Notes under the pieces: model-generated | The model's input: the letters and a program-made list of their open reading frames with translations, nothing else | The model's database searches: none | What the model was told of the DNA's origin: nothing | In this document: positions 17,005 to 26,098 of the stretch, piece by piece | How the letters are laid out: each line of letters begins with the position of its first letter | Position numbering within the stretch: the first letter of the stretch is position 1 | Source of the DNA: Paenibacillus_F sp047238265 | GTDB taxonomy: Bacteria > Bacillota > Bacilli > Paenibacillales > NBRC-103111 | Direction of reading: 5' to 3' | Assembly: GCF_047238265.1 (NCBI RefSeq) | Contig: NZ_JBDFMM010000001.1 | Coordinates: forward strand, 682,001 to 746,000 | Length of the DNA: 64,000 nt | Made by a program: the position numbers and the translations under genes

Positions 17005-18153
17005 GTGAAACGGATTTATCTTTCTCCTCCCCATATCGGGGATAGAGAGCAAAGCTTTGTCCAAGAGGCCTTTGATACGAATTGGATCGCACCTCTCGGT
17101 CCCAACGTTGACGCTTTCGAGAAGGAAGTTGCTGAGTATACCGGTTCCGGAGGAGCAGTTGCTTTAAGTTCAGGAACAGCCGCTCTTCATCTTGCTTTGA
17201 AGCTTGTGGGAGTTAAACCGGGCGATAAAGTATTCTGTTCCACGCTAACGTTTGTAGCTAGTGCGAATCCTATTTTATACGAGGGAGCCGTTCCCGTTTT
17301 TATTGATTCCGAGCCCGAAAGTTGGAACATGTCACCAGGCGCATTGGAAAGAGCGTTTGTGGATGCTCTGAAATCAGGTGAGCTTCCCAAAGCGGTTATC
17401 GTGGTGAATTTGTATGGCCAAAGCTCGGATTACGATAAAATTTTGTCCGTTTGTGAACGCTATAAAGTACCCGTAATTGAAGATGCGGCAGAGTCTCTAG
17501 GGGCAACTTATCGAGGTAAATCAAGCGGGACGTTTGGCAAATTCGGAATATTTTCTTTCAATGGAAACAAAATTATCACCACATCCGGTGGAGGCATGCT
17601 GGTATCGGATGATTTGGAGGCTTTGGAAAAAGCCCGCTTCTGGGCTACACAAGCAAGAGACAAGGCTCTTCACTATCAGCATAGCGATCTTGGTTATAAT
17701 TATAGATTGAGCAACATACTGGCCGGAGTCGGGAGAGGACAACTTCAAGTCCTGGATAAACGTGTGGATGCGCGCAGACAAGTGTTTGAGCGTTATAAAA
17801 AAGCTTTAAGTGAGGTTGAAGGCTTTACTTTTATGCCGGAAGCATCTTTTGGCCGATCGACCAGGTGGTTAACGGCCTTAACCGTTGATCAAGCCGCAAC
17901 GGGCATCGGGCCCCCCAAAATTATAAACGAGCTGACAGTCCAAAATATCGAGGCTCGGCCGGTATGGAAGCCCCTGCATATGCAACCATTGTTTAGAGGC
18001 TGCTCATACTATGCTCACGAAGAGAATAATAGCGTATCGGAGCGATTATTTGAAAATGGTTTATGTATTCCGTCAGGCTCTAACCTTCAGGAAGCGGAGC
18101 AAAACCGGGTTATTGACAGTATCCTCTCTGTTGTAAAGCATACTGTCCGGTAG
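17005..18153 (+). CDS. epsN: PLP-dependent sugar aminotransferase (EpsN, DegT/DnrJ/EryC1/StrS family)
   Basis: A 382-residue aminotransferase that converts the 4-keto product of EpsC into the 4-amino sugar. The family start RIYLSPPHIGDREQSFVQEA, the region ALSSGTAALHLAL, DAAESLGATYRGK, and FSFNGNKIITTSGGGM with the PLP lysine are visible. It starts with GTG 17005, with AGGTG eight bases upstream. The order epsL-epsM-epsN matches B. subtilis and supports bacillosamine as the first sugar. It is the last recognisable enzyme of the operon. Confidence 0.92.
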   Translation: MKRIYLSPPHIGDREQSFVQEAFDTNWIAPLGPNVDAFEKEVAEYTGSGGAVALSSGTAALHLALKLVGVKPGDKVFCSTLTFVASANPILYEGAVPVFIDSEPESWNMSPGALERAFVDALKSGELPKAVIVVNLYGQSSDYDKILSVCERYKVPVIEDAAESLGATYRGKSSGTFGKFGIFSFNGNKIITTSGGGMLVSDDLEALEKARFWATQARDKALHYQHSDLGYNYRLSNILAGVGRGQLQVLDKRVDARRQVFERYKKALSEVEGFTFMPEASFGRSTRWLTALTVDQAATGIGPPKIINELTVQNIEARPVWKPLHMQPLFRGCSYYAHEENNSVSERLFENGLCIPSGSNLQEAEQNRVIDSILSVVKHTVR

Positions 18154-18159
18154 ACAGCT

Positions 18160-18333
18160 ATGCAGAACACGGACATGCGTCAGCTGCTGCTGGAGTTGGA
18201 GCAATTTGTACATAGGGTGGAAGAGCAGAGTGAACCGGTGCGCACCGTCAAGCCCTACGTGGACGATTTAAAGCAAATTATGCTTAAGCATGTGAATCAG
18301 ACGGAAATGTCCTTGCTTACTACTTATAAATAA
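18160..18333 (+). CDS. small hypothetical protein at the end of the eps operon
   Basis: A 57-residue frame starting six bases after the epsN stop and ending just before the operon terminator. The product is mostly amphipathic helix (QLLLELEQFVHRVEEQ, then VKPYVDDLKQIMLKH) with no cysteines or membrane segment. The ribosome binding site is weak (CCGGTAGACAGCT), so coupling to epsN would be needed. Family unknown to me. Its tight fit between epsN and the terminator is the best reason to accept it. Confidence 0.5.
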   Translation: MQNTDMRQLLLELEQFVHRVEEQSEPVRTVKPYVDDLKQIMLKHVNQTEMSLLTTYK

Positions 18334-18349
18334 GAAAAAAGATACGATC

Positions 18350-18397
18350 AAAAGCCCTCTAATATCGGATGCGCGATATTGGAGGGCTTTATTTTGT
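18350..18397 (+). terminator. intrinsic terminator of the exopolysaccharide operon
   Basis: AAAGCCCTCTAATATC pairs with GATATTGGAGGGCTTT (one G-U) around an 8-base loop, followed by ATTTTGTT. It closes the operon after the small ORF. Confidence 0.85.
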
Positions 18398-18933
18398 TGA
18401 CGGGGTAAAGTTTGGTCCGGGAACAGGTGAAGGCGCTTATGAAAGCTCTCGGCCGCCATAAAGCGATCCGCCTGGCGCTGATGCTGGTGTGGATTTGGAA
18501 ACAAGCTTGAAAGCCGCTGCTGCGTGAACAATATCCCGGAACAGCAGTTTAAAAAGCGGCTCCCGCCGGGTCGTTTCAGTACGGCAGATCCGTGGTAAGT
18601 GTGAAGAGACTGGGGTCCTGCGGCTATGTCGAATGTTTCATACGCTAAACGGCCCATGCCGTGGTCGAAATCCTTGCTCTGTTTGCCGGTTCGGTTACGG
18701 CTTGGAAGCTTCCGTTAGATGAACGGGCACAAGCGGACGGGCATCATGCCGGCGGTCTGTGTCCTTTTCACGGCAGGGACGAATGGCATCAGAAATTTAC
18801 GTATCAAAGGACTTCTATGGCAGAAGACGTTATCTGGACACTTGCGGTCTCTTCTGGGTACGGAGATGCATTATTTTTTTCTAAAAATTCTACAAAAAAC
18901 TCGTAAAAACGCACCAAATCACCCAAAAACTTC
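18398..18933. other. gene-poor stretch, possible decayed sequence
   Basis: About 530 bases without a convincing gene. Short frames exist on both strands (for example 18661-18906 and 18719-18937 forward, 18268-18657 reverse), but none has a good ribosome binding site together with protein-like composition. A frame near 18412-18510 reads like a helical end (KALGRHKAIRLALMLVWIW) and may be the remnant of a lost gene. The sequence becomes A-rich just before the promoter at 18934. Confidence 0.4.
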
Positions 18934-18962
18934 TTGATTTGTTACAAAACGTATCTTATAAT
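18934..18962 (+). promoter_or_regulatory. strong sigma-A promoter
   Basis: TTGATT (18934-18939) and a consensus TATAAT (18957-18962) are separated by exactly 17 bases, about 60 bases upstream of the CxxC protein gene. Confidence 0.75.
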
Positions 18963-19025
18963 AATTTACGAATACAGAATGTAACAAGTTGCGACAACAA
19001 GAAGCAAATGAAGAGGTGTGTGAGA

Positions 19026-19244
19026 ATGAAAGCTTTGGATTTGGTCTACTGCATTCACTGCGGTTCGATTGTGTCCCGGACGCAGGCGGATCATATTTTC
19101 AAAACCGGATTTTACCGGGTGTCGATACCGCTGGCTAGCTGCAAAAGCTGTGCGGCCCCGAATTCGAACACCACGAGCAGTCACGATCTGCCGCATCATG
19201 GACGTTTGAACGAGTATGAGACTCGTCTTCCGTTGATGGCGTAA
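19026..19244 (+). CDS. small CxxC zinc-ribbon-like protein
   Basis: A 72-residue protein beginning MKALDLVYCIHCGSIV with a second pair ASCKSCAAP, so four cysteines in two CxxC units about 36 residues apart, a likely zinc knuckle. The remainder is short, with a His-rich SSHDLPHHGR segment. AAGAGGTG lies six bases before ATG 19026, and a strong promoter lies upstream; the longer frame from 18939 would run through that promoter and is rejected. Function is unknown; small single-ribbon proteins like this are common in Paenibacillus and may bind nucleic acid or a partner protein. Confidence 0.65.
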   Translation: MKALDLVYCIHCGSIVSRTQADHIFKTGFYRVSIPLASCKSCAAPNSNTTSSHDLPHHGRLNEYETRLPLMA

Positions 19245-19301
19245 AGCAGAACCGGGTTACATGCTCCCCAAGTCGGTAACGTTCAGGTCAGGGAAAGTAG
19301 G

Positions 19302-19421
19302 ATGAGAAGAATGGTTGTTGAGGGGGATAAAGCATGGAAGCCTTGGCTCCGCTGGCTGATCAGCTTGCTTTATTTGCTTCTGGGGATCGTTTCGCTAACG
19401 CTGGGCCTATGGCTGCTTTAG
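19302..19421 (+). CDS. 39-residue single-pass membrane peptide
   Basis: The frame encodes MRRMVVEGDKAWKPW followed by a hydrophobic segment (ISLLYLLLGIVSLTLGLWLL) that runs to the stop. The basic, tryptophan-rich start and uniform hydrophobic end are what a real small membrane protein would look like. AGGGAAAGTAGG gives a moderate ribosome binding site. An alternative 75-residue frame from 19334 reads through the terminator downstream and is less credible. It shares the transcript of the CxxC protein and ends about 50 bases before the terminator. Confidence 0.5.
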   Translation: MRRMVVEGDKAWKPWLRWLISLLYLLLGIVSLTLGLWLL

Positions 19422-19472
19422 CCGCTTTGACCGGTCCCGCCGTGTGTTGTGCACCGCTGCATCTTTGCCGTA

Positions 19473-19516
19473 AAAAAATGACCGCTCGTGTCCTCGATGG
19501 GCCGAGCGGTTTTTTG
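19473..19516. terminator. bidirectional intrinsic terminator
   Basis: ACCGCTCG (19481-19488) and CGAGCGGT (19503-19510) form the stem, with an A-run before and a T-run after, so it can serve the rightward small genes and the leftward yneK-like gene. Confidence 0.75.
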
Positions 19517-19579
19517 ACGTTGATTTTGGAAGCAAGTCCTGAACAGTTCCTATTCAAATAGAAGAAACAAGTAGAAAAA

Positions 19580-20011
19580 TCAGGAGTTGATCAGGTGCTT
19601 GTAAGGTGTGTAGTCGATTTTCTCGCGTTCGAGGAAGTTCATCAGGCTCCGGTAATCCCGCTTGGGAGTGGCGATGATATAGCCTTTGATGCAGTGCTCG
19701 CGCGTAACTTCAGCGGCTTCCTCTTCCAAGGCGATCTGCCCGATTTTGGCCGCGATGGAGTGTTTGGCGATGTCACGGAACGGGCCGGGTACGGGGGCGA
19801 CAAGTTTGTTAAGAAAAGCTTTGGAGTCGTCCGTCCACATATGACGGGATTTCTCCACGTAATAGTTCTGCCAGTCGAGCTTGGACTTTCCGTCGGCCTT
19901 CGGGAGCACCTTCAGGAATTTGCGGAACATAAAATAGCCGCCGATCGCCATCAGACCAATGAGGACAAGGGGCCAGAAAGTAATAAACCACATAAACAGG
20001 GAGTTGTTCAA
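19580..20011 (-). CDS. yneK: DUF2621 family membrane protein (YneK-like)
   Basis: A 143-residue protein with one N-terminal membrane helix (FMWFITFWPLVLIGLMAIGGYFMF) followed by a soluble domain with LDWQNYYVEKSRHMW, VPGPFRDIAKHSIAAKIGQIALEEEAAEVT and GYIIATPKRDYRSLMNFLEREKIDYTPY. This matches the DUF2621/YneK family of spore-forming Firmicutes, of unknown biochemical function. It is transcribed toward the bidirectional terminator at 19473 and diverges from nfo, with a short spacer of about 150 bases between them. Confidence 0.82.
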   Translation of the reverse strand: MNNSLFMWFITFWPLVLIGLMAIGGYFMFRKFLKVLPKADGKSKLDWQNYYVEKSRHMWTDDSKAFLNKLVAPVPGPFRDIAKHSIAAKIGQIALEEEAAEVTREHCIKGYIIATPKRDYRSLMNFLEREKIDYTPYKHLINS

Positions 20012-20159
20012 AACTCGTCACCTCGGAATCTGTTATTCCCGTACGGGGCCAGGTTTAAGCACTGGATCTCTCTTGAAATTATACCTTATTTCTGGCTTTC
20101 TTGCGACATTGCCTGTAAAATAGGGGGAAAAGATTTTACAAAGCAAGGAGCCTATTCCT

Positions 20160-21287
20160 ATGATTAAAATCGGTTCACACGTTTCATTTTCCGACAAAGG
20201 TTTGCTGAATGCGGCCCGGGAAGCTGTTTCGTACGGCTCCGGCACATTCATGATCTATACGGGTGCACCTCAGAATACACGGCGTAAGCCTATTGAAACG
20301 CAATATATCGAAGAGGGCCGGGAAGTCATGCAGGAGCACGGGATCGGCGAAATCGTCGTTCACGCCCCTTACATTATCAACCTCGGTTCCTACAAAGAAA
20401 ACACGTACGAGCTGGCGGTTCAATTTCTGCAGGATGAAATTCGCCGCACGGACTATCTGGGCGTGAAAAATATCGTGCTTCACCCCGGCGCGTTTACGGA
20501 CAAGGATGCCGAGTACGGCTTGGCCCGCATTTCGGAAGGGCTGAACGAAGTCCTTGCCGGCGTGAAGGACACGGGCGTGCATATCGCCCTGGAAACCATG
20601 GCGGGCAAAGGCACCGAGATGGGACGCAGCTTCGAGGAGTTGGCCCGTATTATCGACAAGGTCGAAGACAACGGCCGTCTGACGGTCTGTCTGGACACCT
20701 GCCATATCCACGATGCGGGGTATGACGTGGTAGGCGACCTGGACGGCGTACTGGACCAGTTCGACCGCGTGGTCGGTCTGGACCGCATCGGGGTCATCCA
20801 CCTCAACGACAGCAAGAATCCGCGCGGCGCGTCCAAAGACCGCCATGCTCCGGTCGGAGCGGGCTGGATCGGCTTCGAAGCGATGAACCGCGTCGTCCAT
20901 CACGAGAAACTGATCGGCCTGCCGATGATTCTGGAGACTCCGTGGATCGGGAAGGACCCGAAAACCCAGCGTCCGATGTACGAAGCGGAAATCGCGCTGC
21001 TCAGCGGAACCGTCCTGGAACGGTTCGGGGAATCTTTCGCGGAGGATGTGGAGCGGCTGGCTTCCTTTTTCGAGAAGAAAGAGGTCGATTCCCGCGGCTT
21101 CGTCCTGCAAACCTGGGAGCTGCTCAAAACCGACGCGAAAGCCAAGAAAGCGGACGGCCGCGAACCGATGGAGCGCTTGTACGACATGATCGCGGAAGAG
21201 CGCCTGTTCCCGGAACTGTCCGAAGAGCAGATCAATCAGCGTCTGACCGCATGGTTTGCCGGTAAGGAATTTCTGAAGTCTTTGTAA
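20160..21287 (+). CDS. nfo: deoxyribonuclease IV (AP endonuclease family 2), with C-terminal extension
   Basis: A TIM-barrel endonuclease that cuts 5' to abasic sites in base-excision repair using three zinc ions. Visible are MIKIGSHVSF, VVHAPYIINLGS, LHPGAF, LETMAGKG, CLDTCHIHDAGYD, HLNDSKNPRGASKDRH and ILETPW, which supply the His, Glu and Asp metal ligands. The catalytic barrel ends near residue 285. The protein is 375 residues against roughly 285-300 for standard Nfo, so there is an extra, charged, helix-rich tail of about 85 residues ending in AWFAGKEFLKSL. AAGGAGCCTATTCCT precedes the ATG. Confidence 0.92.
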   Translation: MIKIGSHVSFSDKGLLNAAREAVSYGSGTFMIYTGAPQNTRRKPIETQYIEEGREVMQEHGIGEIVVHAPYIINLGSYKENTYELAVQFLQDEIRRTDYLGVKNIVLHPGAFTDKDAEYGLARISEGLNEVLAGVKDTGVHIALETMAGKGTEMGRSFEELARIIDKVEDNGRLTVCLDTCHIHDAGYDVVGDLDGVLDQFDRVVGLDRIGVIHLNDSKNPRGASKDRHAPVGAGWIGFEAMNRVVHHEKLIGLPMILETPWIGKDPKTQRPMYEAEIALLSGTVLERFGESFAEDVERLASFFEKKEVDSRGFVLQTWELLKTDAKAKKADGREPMERLYDMIAEERLFPELSEEQINQRLTAWFAGKEFLKSL

Positions 21288-21310
21288 GGTAACGGCTCAC
21301 GCATTTTTGT

Positions 21311-21335
21311 CCCCGGCTCAGGCCGGGGCAATTAT
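21311..21335 (+). terminator. weak hairpin terminator after nfo
   Basis: CCCCGGC (21311-21317) pairs with GCCGGGG (21322-21328), followed by CAATTATTAT. The T-tract is poor, so termination may be partial and purU may be co-transcribed. Confidence 0.4.
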
Positions 21336-21368
21336 TATCATGTAAGTACAAAGGAGAATCCAGTAGAG

Positions 21369-22256
21369 ATGGCAGCAGCAAAAACGTCCGGCGCAGCCGG
21401 CAAACAAAACCGCGGCAGAATGCTCATTTCCTGCCCGGACCGTCCTGGAATCGTGGCCGCGGTATCCCGGTTTTTGTCCGAATACGGAGCGAATATCGTC
21501 CAGTCGGACCAGTACACCATGGATCCGGAAGGCGGCATGTTTTTTATCCGGATCGAATTTGACTTAACCGATCTGGAGCAGCGCAAGCCGCAGCTTGAGG
21601 CCGATTTCGGCGAAGTGGCCGCCGAATTCTCGATGGACTGGAGCCTGTCGCTGGCCAGCCAGAGAAAACGCCTGGCGATCTTCGTGTCCAAGGAAGATCA
21701 CTGTCTCCTCGAACTGCTGTGGCACTGGCGCGCCGGAGATCTCGACGCGGACATCGCGATGGTCGTGAGCAACCACCCGGATATGGCGTCCCTTGTGGAG
21801 CCGTTCGGCATTCCGTACCACCATATCCCGGTAACTCCGGATACGAAGACGGAAGTGGAGAAGCGCCACCTGGAGCTGCTTGAGGGCAAAGTGGATCTGA
21901 TCATCCTGGCCCGGTACATGCAGATTATTCCGGCTTCTTTTATCAAGCATTACCAGAACCGGATCATTAATATTCATCATTCCTTCCTCCCGGCTTTCGT
22001 CGGAGGCAAGCCTTATGCGCAGGCTCACGGACGGGGAGTCAAGCTGATCGGGGCGACCGCGCATTACGTGACGGAGGAGCTGGACGGAGGTCCGATCATC
22101 GAGCAGGACGTGCAGCGTGTCAGCCACCGTGACAATGTCGACGATTTGAAGCGCATCGGCCGCCATATCGAGCGTATCGTTCTGGCAAGGGCCGTTTCCT
22201 GGCATACGGAAGACCGTATTCTCGTTCATCAGAATAAAACGGTCGTATTCAGCTAG
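21369..22256 (+). CDS. purU: formyltetrahydrofolate deformylase
   Basis: Hydrolyses 10-formyltetrahydrofolate to formate and tetrahydrofolate, balancing one-carbon pools. An N-terminal ACT domain (ISCPDRPGIVAAVSRFLSEYGANIV, about residues 20-45) is followed by a formyltransferase-like domain from about residue 98 (LAIFVSKEDHCLLELLWHW) with NIHHSFLPAFVGGKPYAQAHGRG, GATAHYVTEELDGGPIIEQD, in which the His and Asp are catalytic. The 295-residue length is normal. AAAGGAGAA is ten bases before ATG 21369. A terminator follows. Confidence 0.94.
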   Translation: MAAAKTSGAAGKQNRGRMLISCPDRPGIVAAVSRFLSEYGANIVQSDQYTMDPEGGMFFIRIEFDLTDLEQRKPQLEADFGEVAAEFSMDWSLSLASQRKRLAIFVSKEDHCLLELLWHWRAGDLDADIAMVVSNHPDMASLVEPFGIPYHHIPVTPDTKTEVEKRHLELLEGKVDLIILARYMQIIPASFIKHYQNRIINIHHSFLPAFVGGKPYAQAHGRGVKLIGATAHYVTEELDGGPIIEQDVQRVSHRDNVDDLKRIGRHIERIVLARAVSWHTEDRILVHQNKTVVFS

Positions 22257-22301
22257 AACCGCAGCGTAGGGTGATACTGCCCAAGGCTGATCATTAAAAA
22301 G

Positions 22302-22337
22302 AATCCGAAGGGCCTCTCTGCCGCTTCGGATTTTATT
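22302..22337 (+). terminator. intrinsic terminator after purU
   Basis: AATCCGAAG pairs with CTTCGGATT around a 13-base loop, followed by TTATTAAAA. It may also serve the leftward membrane gene. Confidence 0.75.
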
Positions 22338-22376
22338 AAAAAAGCATTCCCCGGGACTATGCCGCTTTAAAGCGGT

Positions 22377-22838
22377 TCATTCTTTAGGGCGGGTTTGCAG
22401 GGCTTTTCTGCCTAAAAGGGCAAGTATCATTCCGTAAAGAAGGTGCCCCGCGATCCACCAGATCATGGCATTTACGTCCGAAAGGCCGGGTGTTTTCGCC
22501 GATACGGCCAACTGGGTAAGGGGTATGAATAAGGGGATGGGAGCGATACCGAGCAGAAGCCCCGGCAGCCACGGTTTTCCAAGACGTCCGAGCAGAAACG
22601 CGTAAAGGAATCCGATGAGGACCGAAACGGCCAAGTGCAGGGTCAGCTCGAACCATTCCGGCAGATTACCCCCGAGTCCCGGAATAAAGTCGACATTGAG
22701 CAGCAGCGTATAGACACGGGGACCTGCCAAGTATTCCACCGCTTTAAAAAGCAGGGCGAGAACGATTCCGGGTACCAGCCCGAAAGCGAAGCCCCGCAGG
22801 ACAAGCATGATTCCGTTTTCAAAAAAAGTGCGGCCCAC
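22377..22838 (-). CDS. YqhR-like conserved membrane protein
   Basis: A 153-residue protein with four predicted membrane helices (GFAFGLVPGIVLALLF, LHLAVSVLIGFLYAFLL, LLLGIAPIPLFIPL, MIWWIAGHLLYGMILALL). The outline and HLLYGMILALLGRK ending resemble YqhR-type membrane proteins of Bacillales, though I am not certain of the family. It starts with GTG 22838; AAGGAGAG lies about ten bases upstream. It diverges from the transketolase gene and ends near the purU terminator. No enzymatic motif is visible. Confidence 0.6.
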   Translation of the reverse strand: MGRTFFENGIMLVLRGFAFGLVPGIVLALLFKAVEYLAGPRVYTLLLNVDFIPGLGGNLPEWFELTLHLAVSVLIGFLYAFLLGRLGKPWLPGLLLGIAPIPLFIPLTQLAVSAKTPGLSDVNAMIWWIAGHLLYGMILALLGRKALQTRPKE

Positions 22839-22891
22839 CCGCTTTTCACTCTCCTTGTCCGAATACGGACGCTAATGCCAAGGGCCTGACA

Positions 22892-22919
22892 TTGCGGTTT
22901 CGGATTTTAGCTTTATAAT
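22892..22919 (+). promoter_or_regulatory. candidate tkt promoter
   Basis: TTGCGG (22892-22897), 16 bases, then consensus TATAAT (22914-22919), about 70 bases before the transketolase start. Confidence 0.5.
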
Positions 22920-22989
22920 GGAACTAAAGCTTCATTATTGGTGAGAATAACAACAGTATAACACGAGACCATTCATAGGAGGATACACC

Positions 22990-25011
<2,022 letters not shown>

Positions 25012-25028
25012 ATACGGGAATGCCATCC

Positions 25029-25058
25029 GGACGACCGCTTCCACAGGGTCGTCCTTAT
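25029..25058 (+). terminator. hairpin after tkt
   Basis: GGACGACC (25029-25036) pairs with GGTCGTCC (25047-25054), followed by only TTATG, so it is a weak terminator at best. Confidence 0.4.
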
Positions 25059-25090
25059 GTGCAGCCGCCAATTACGAGGGGGAGAAGGGG

Positions 25091-25408
25091 TTGTCGAATT
25101 TCGAAGGAGTTACCGTAGTCAAGAAAGCGAACGTTTATTTTGAGGGAAAAGTGACCAGCCGCGCCGTTCTGTTCGCAGATGGCACGAAGAAAACGCTGGG
25201 AATCATGCTTCCCGGAGAGCATGAATTCGGTACGGACTCCAAAGAGATCATGGAAATCCTGGCCGGCGACCTGAGCGTCCTCCTTCCGGGCGAATCCGAG
25301 TGGACGGACATTCAGGGTGAAGGGGAGTTTACCGTTCCGGCTAACGCCAAATTCAAGCTGAAAGTCCGGACCGTCACGGATTACTGCTGCTCTTACATCG
25401 CGGAATAG
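25091..25408 (+). CDS. ppnP: pyrimidine/purine nucleoside phosphorylase (PpnP, DUF1255)
   Basis: A 105-residue cupin-fold protein: NFEGVTVVKKANVYFEGKV, SRAVLFADGTKKTLGIMLPGEHEFGT, LAGDLSVLLPGE, FTVPANAKFKLKV and DYCCSYIAE all match the PpnP family, which cleaves nucleosides with phosphate. It starts with TTG 25091 behind GAGGGGGAGAAGGGG; the frame open from 24881 inside tkt is only a chance extension. It lies 80 bases behind tkt and may share its transcript through the weak hairpin. The length is the family norm. Confidence 0.9.
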   Translation: MSNFEGVTVVKKANVYFEGKVTSRAVLFADGTKKTLGIMLPGEHEFGTDSKEIMEILAGDLSVLLPGESEWTDIQGEGEFTVPANAKFKLKVRTVTDYCCSYIAE

Positions 25409-25541
25409 GCTTTCCGGTTACGGGCTGCCGTGCGGGCCGGTATGTCTGCGTGATGCGCAACAGCGGGTATTTGCAGTGCGGGGAATACGCGATTGCAAGT
25501 ATCGTAAGCAGGTATATGCGACAGCAGGTTACGCAGCGCAG

Positions 25542-25709
25542 GCAGCACGAAACCGCGGACATTATGCAGCACGAAACGGCGTGCATCATGCAGCACGAAA
25601 CCGCGGGCATTACGCAGTACGCAACGGCGTGCATCATGCAGCACCAAACCGCGTGTATCATGCAGCAACAAACGGCGTGCATCATGCAGCACCAAGCCGC
25701 AGGCAATAC
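25542..25709. repeat. seven tandem copies of a 24-bp repeat
   Basis: Seven contiguous 24-base units with the consensus GCAGCACGAAACGGCG-TGCATCAT, diverging mainly at positions 8, 13 and 17-24. Units start at 25542, 25566, 25590, 25614, 25638, 25662 and 25686. There are no spacers, so it is a minisatellite, not a CRISPR array. Because 24 is a multiple of three, all frames on both strands stay open (for example a forward 8-residue repeat QHETACIM). It lies just before a strong terminator. Confidence 0.9.
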
Positions 25710-25710
25710 A

Positions 25711-25750
25711 AAAGGCCCTTCCGAACGAAACGTTCGGAAGGGCCTTTCTT
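25711..25750 (+). terminator. strong hairpin terminator
   Basis: AAAGGCCCTTCCGAAC (25711-25726) and GTTCGGAAGGGCCTTT (25732-25747) are perfect arms around GAAAC, followed by CTTG. It closes the tkt-ppnP region after the tandem repeats. Confidence 0.8.
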
Positions 25751-26098
25751 GCCTTGCGGAGGAGTTCACCCCTGCGGTGTTACGCAGCGCATGACGGCGG
25801 TCAAACGGAGCCGCGTTTCAGAGCACGTGCGCAGTCCGGGGCACGAGGCCGTGATATCCGGCGCAGCGGCGGTTGTTGCCGGTTACTGCCGCTGTGCCTG
25901 CCCGTCTACGAGTTAAGGCAGCATAACGCGAAAAACGCCGATAAAACGGAGTGCGTTTGAACATGCTGTAAACAACGGACGGGTGACACATATAAACGTT
26001 TACGAGTTTCCCTAAGGCGGGTAATTCGAGAACTGGCGGGATGTAGTTGCCGACACCGTCTGCCGTTATGTCAGGATTCGCCGGATTCAAGTCTCATT
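25751..26098. other. intergenic stretch without a recognised gene
   Basis: About 350 bases between the terminator and the end of the leftward dehydrogenase gene. Frames on both strands (25754-25960 forward, 25818-26090 reverse) lack ribosome binding sites and are not protein-like. A weak AAAACGC / GCGTTTG pair near 25930-25961 could act as a leftward terminator. Confidence 0.4.

Noticed and set aside
18268..18657. 129-residue reverse frame after the eps operon
   Set aside because: It spans the operon terminator and lacks a start signal and family resemblance.
19334..19561. 75-residue frame overlapping the small membrane peptide
   Set aside because: It reads through the terminator at 19473-19516; the 39-residue frame has a more protein-like composition.
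20184..21110. 308-residue reverse-strand frame opposite nfo
   Set aside because: Shadow of nfo, with no motifs or ribosome binding site.
25542..25709. CRISPR array
   Set aside because: Units are contiguous with no spacers and no cas genes are nearby.
25450..25794. Protein of HETACIMQ-type repeats over the 24-bp array
   Set aside because: All frames are open because the period is divisible by three; there is no ribosome binding site and the frame runs into a terminator.
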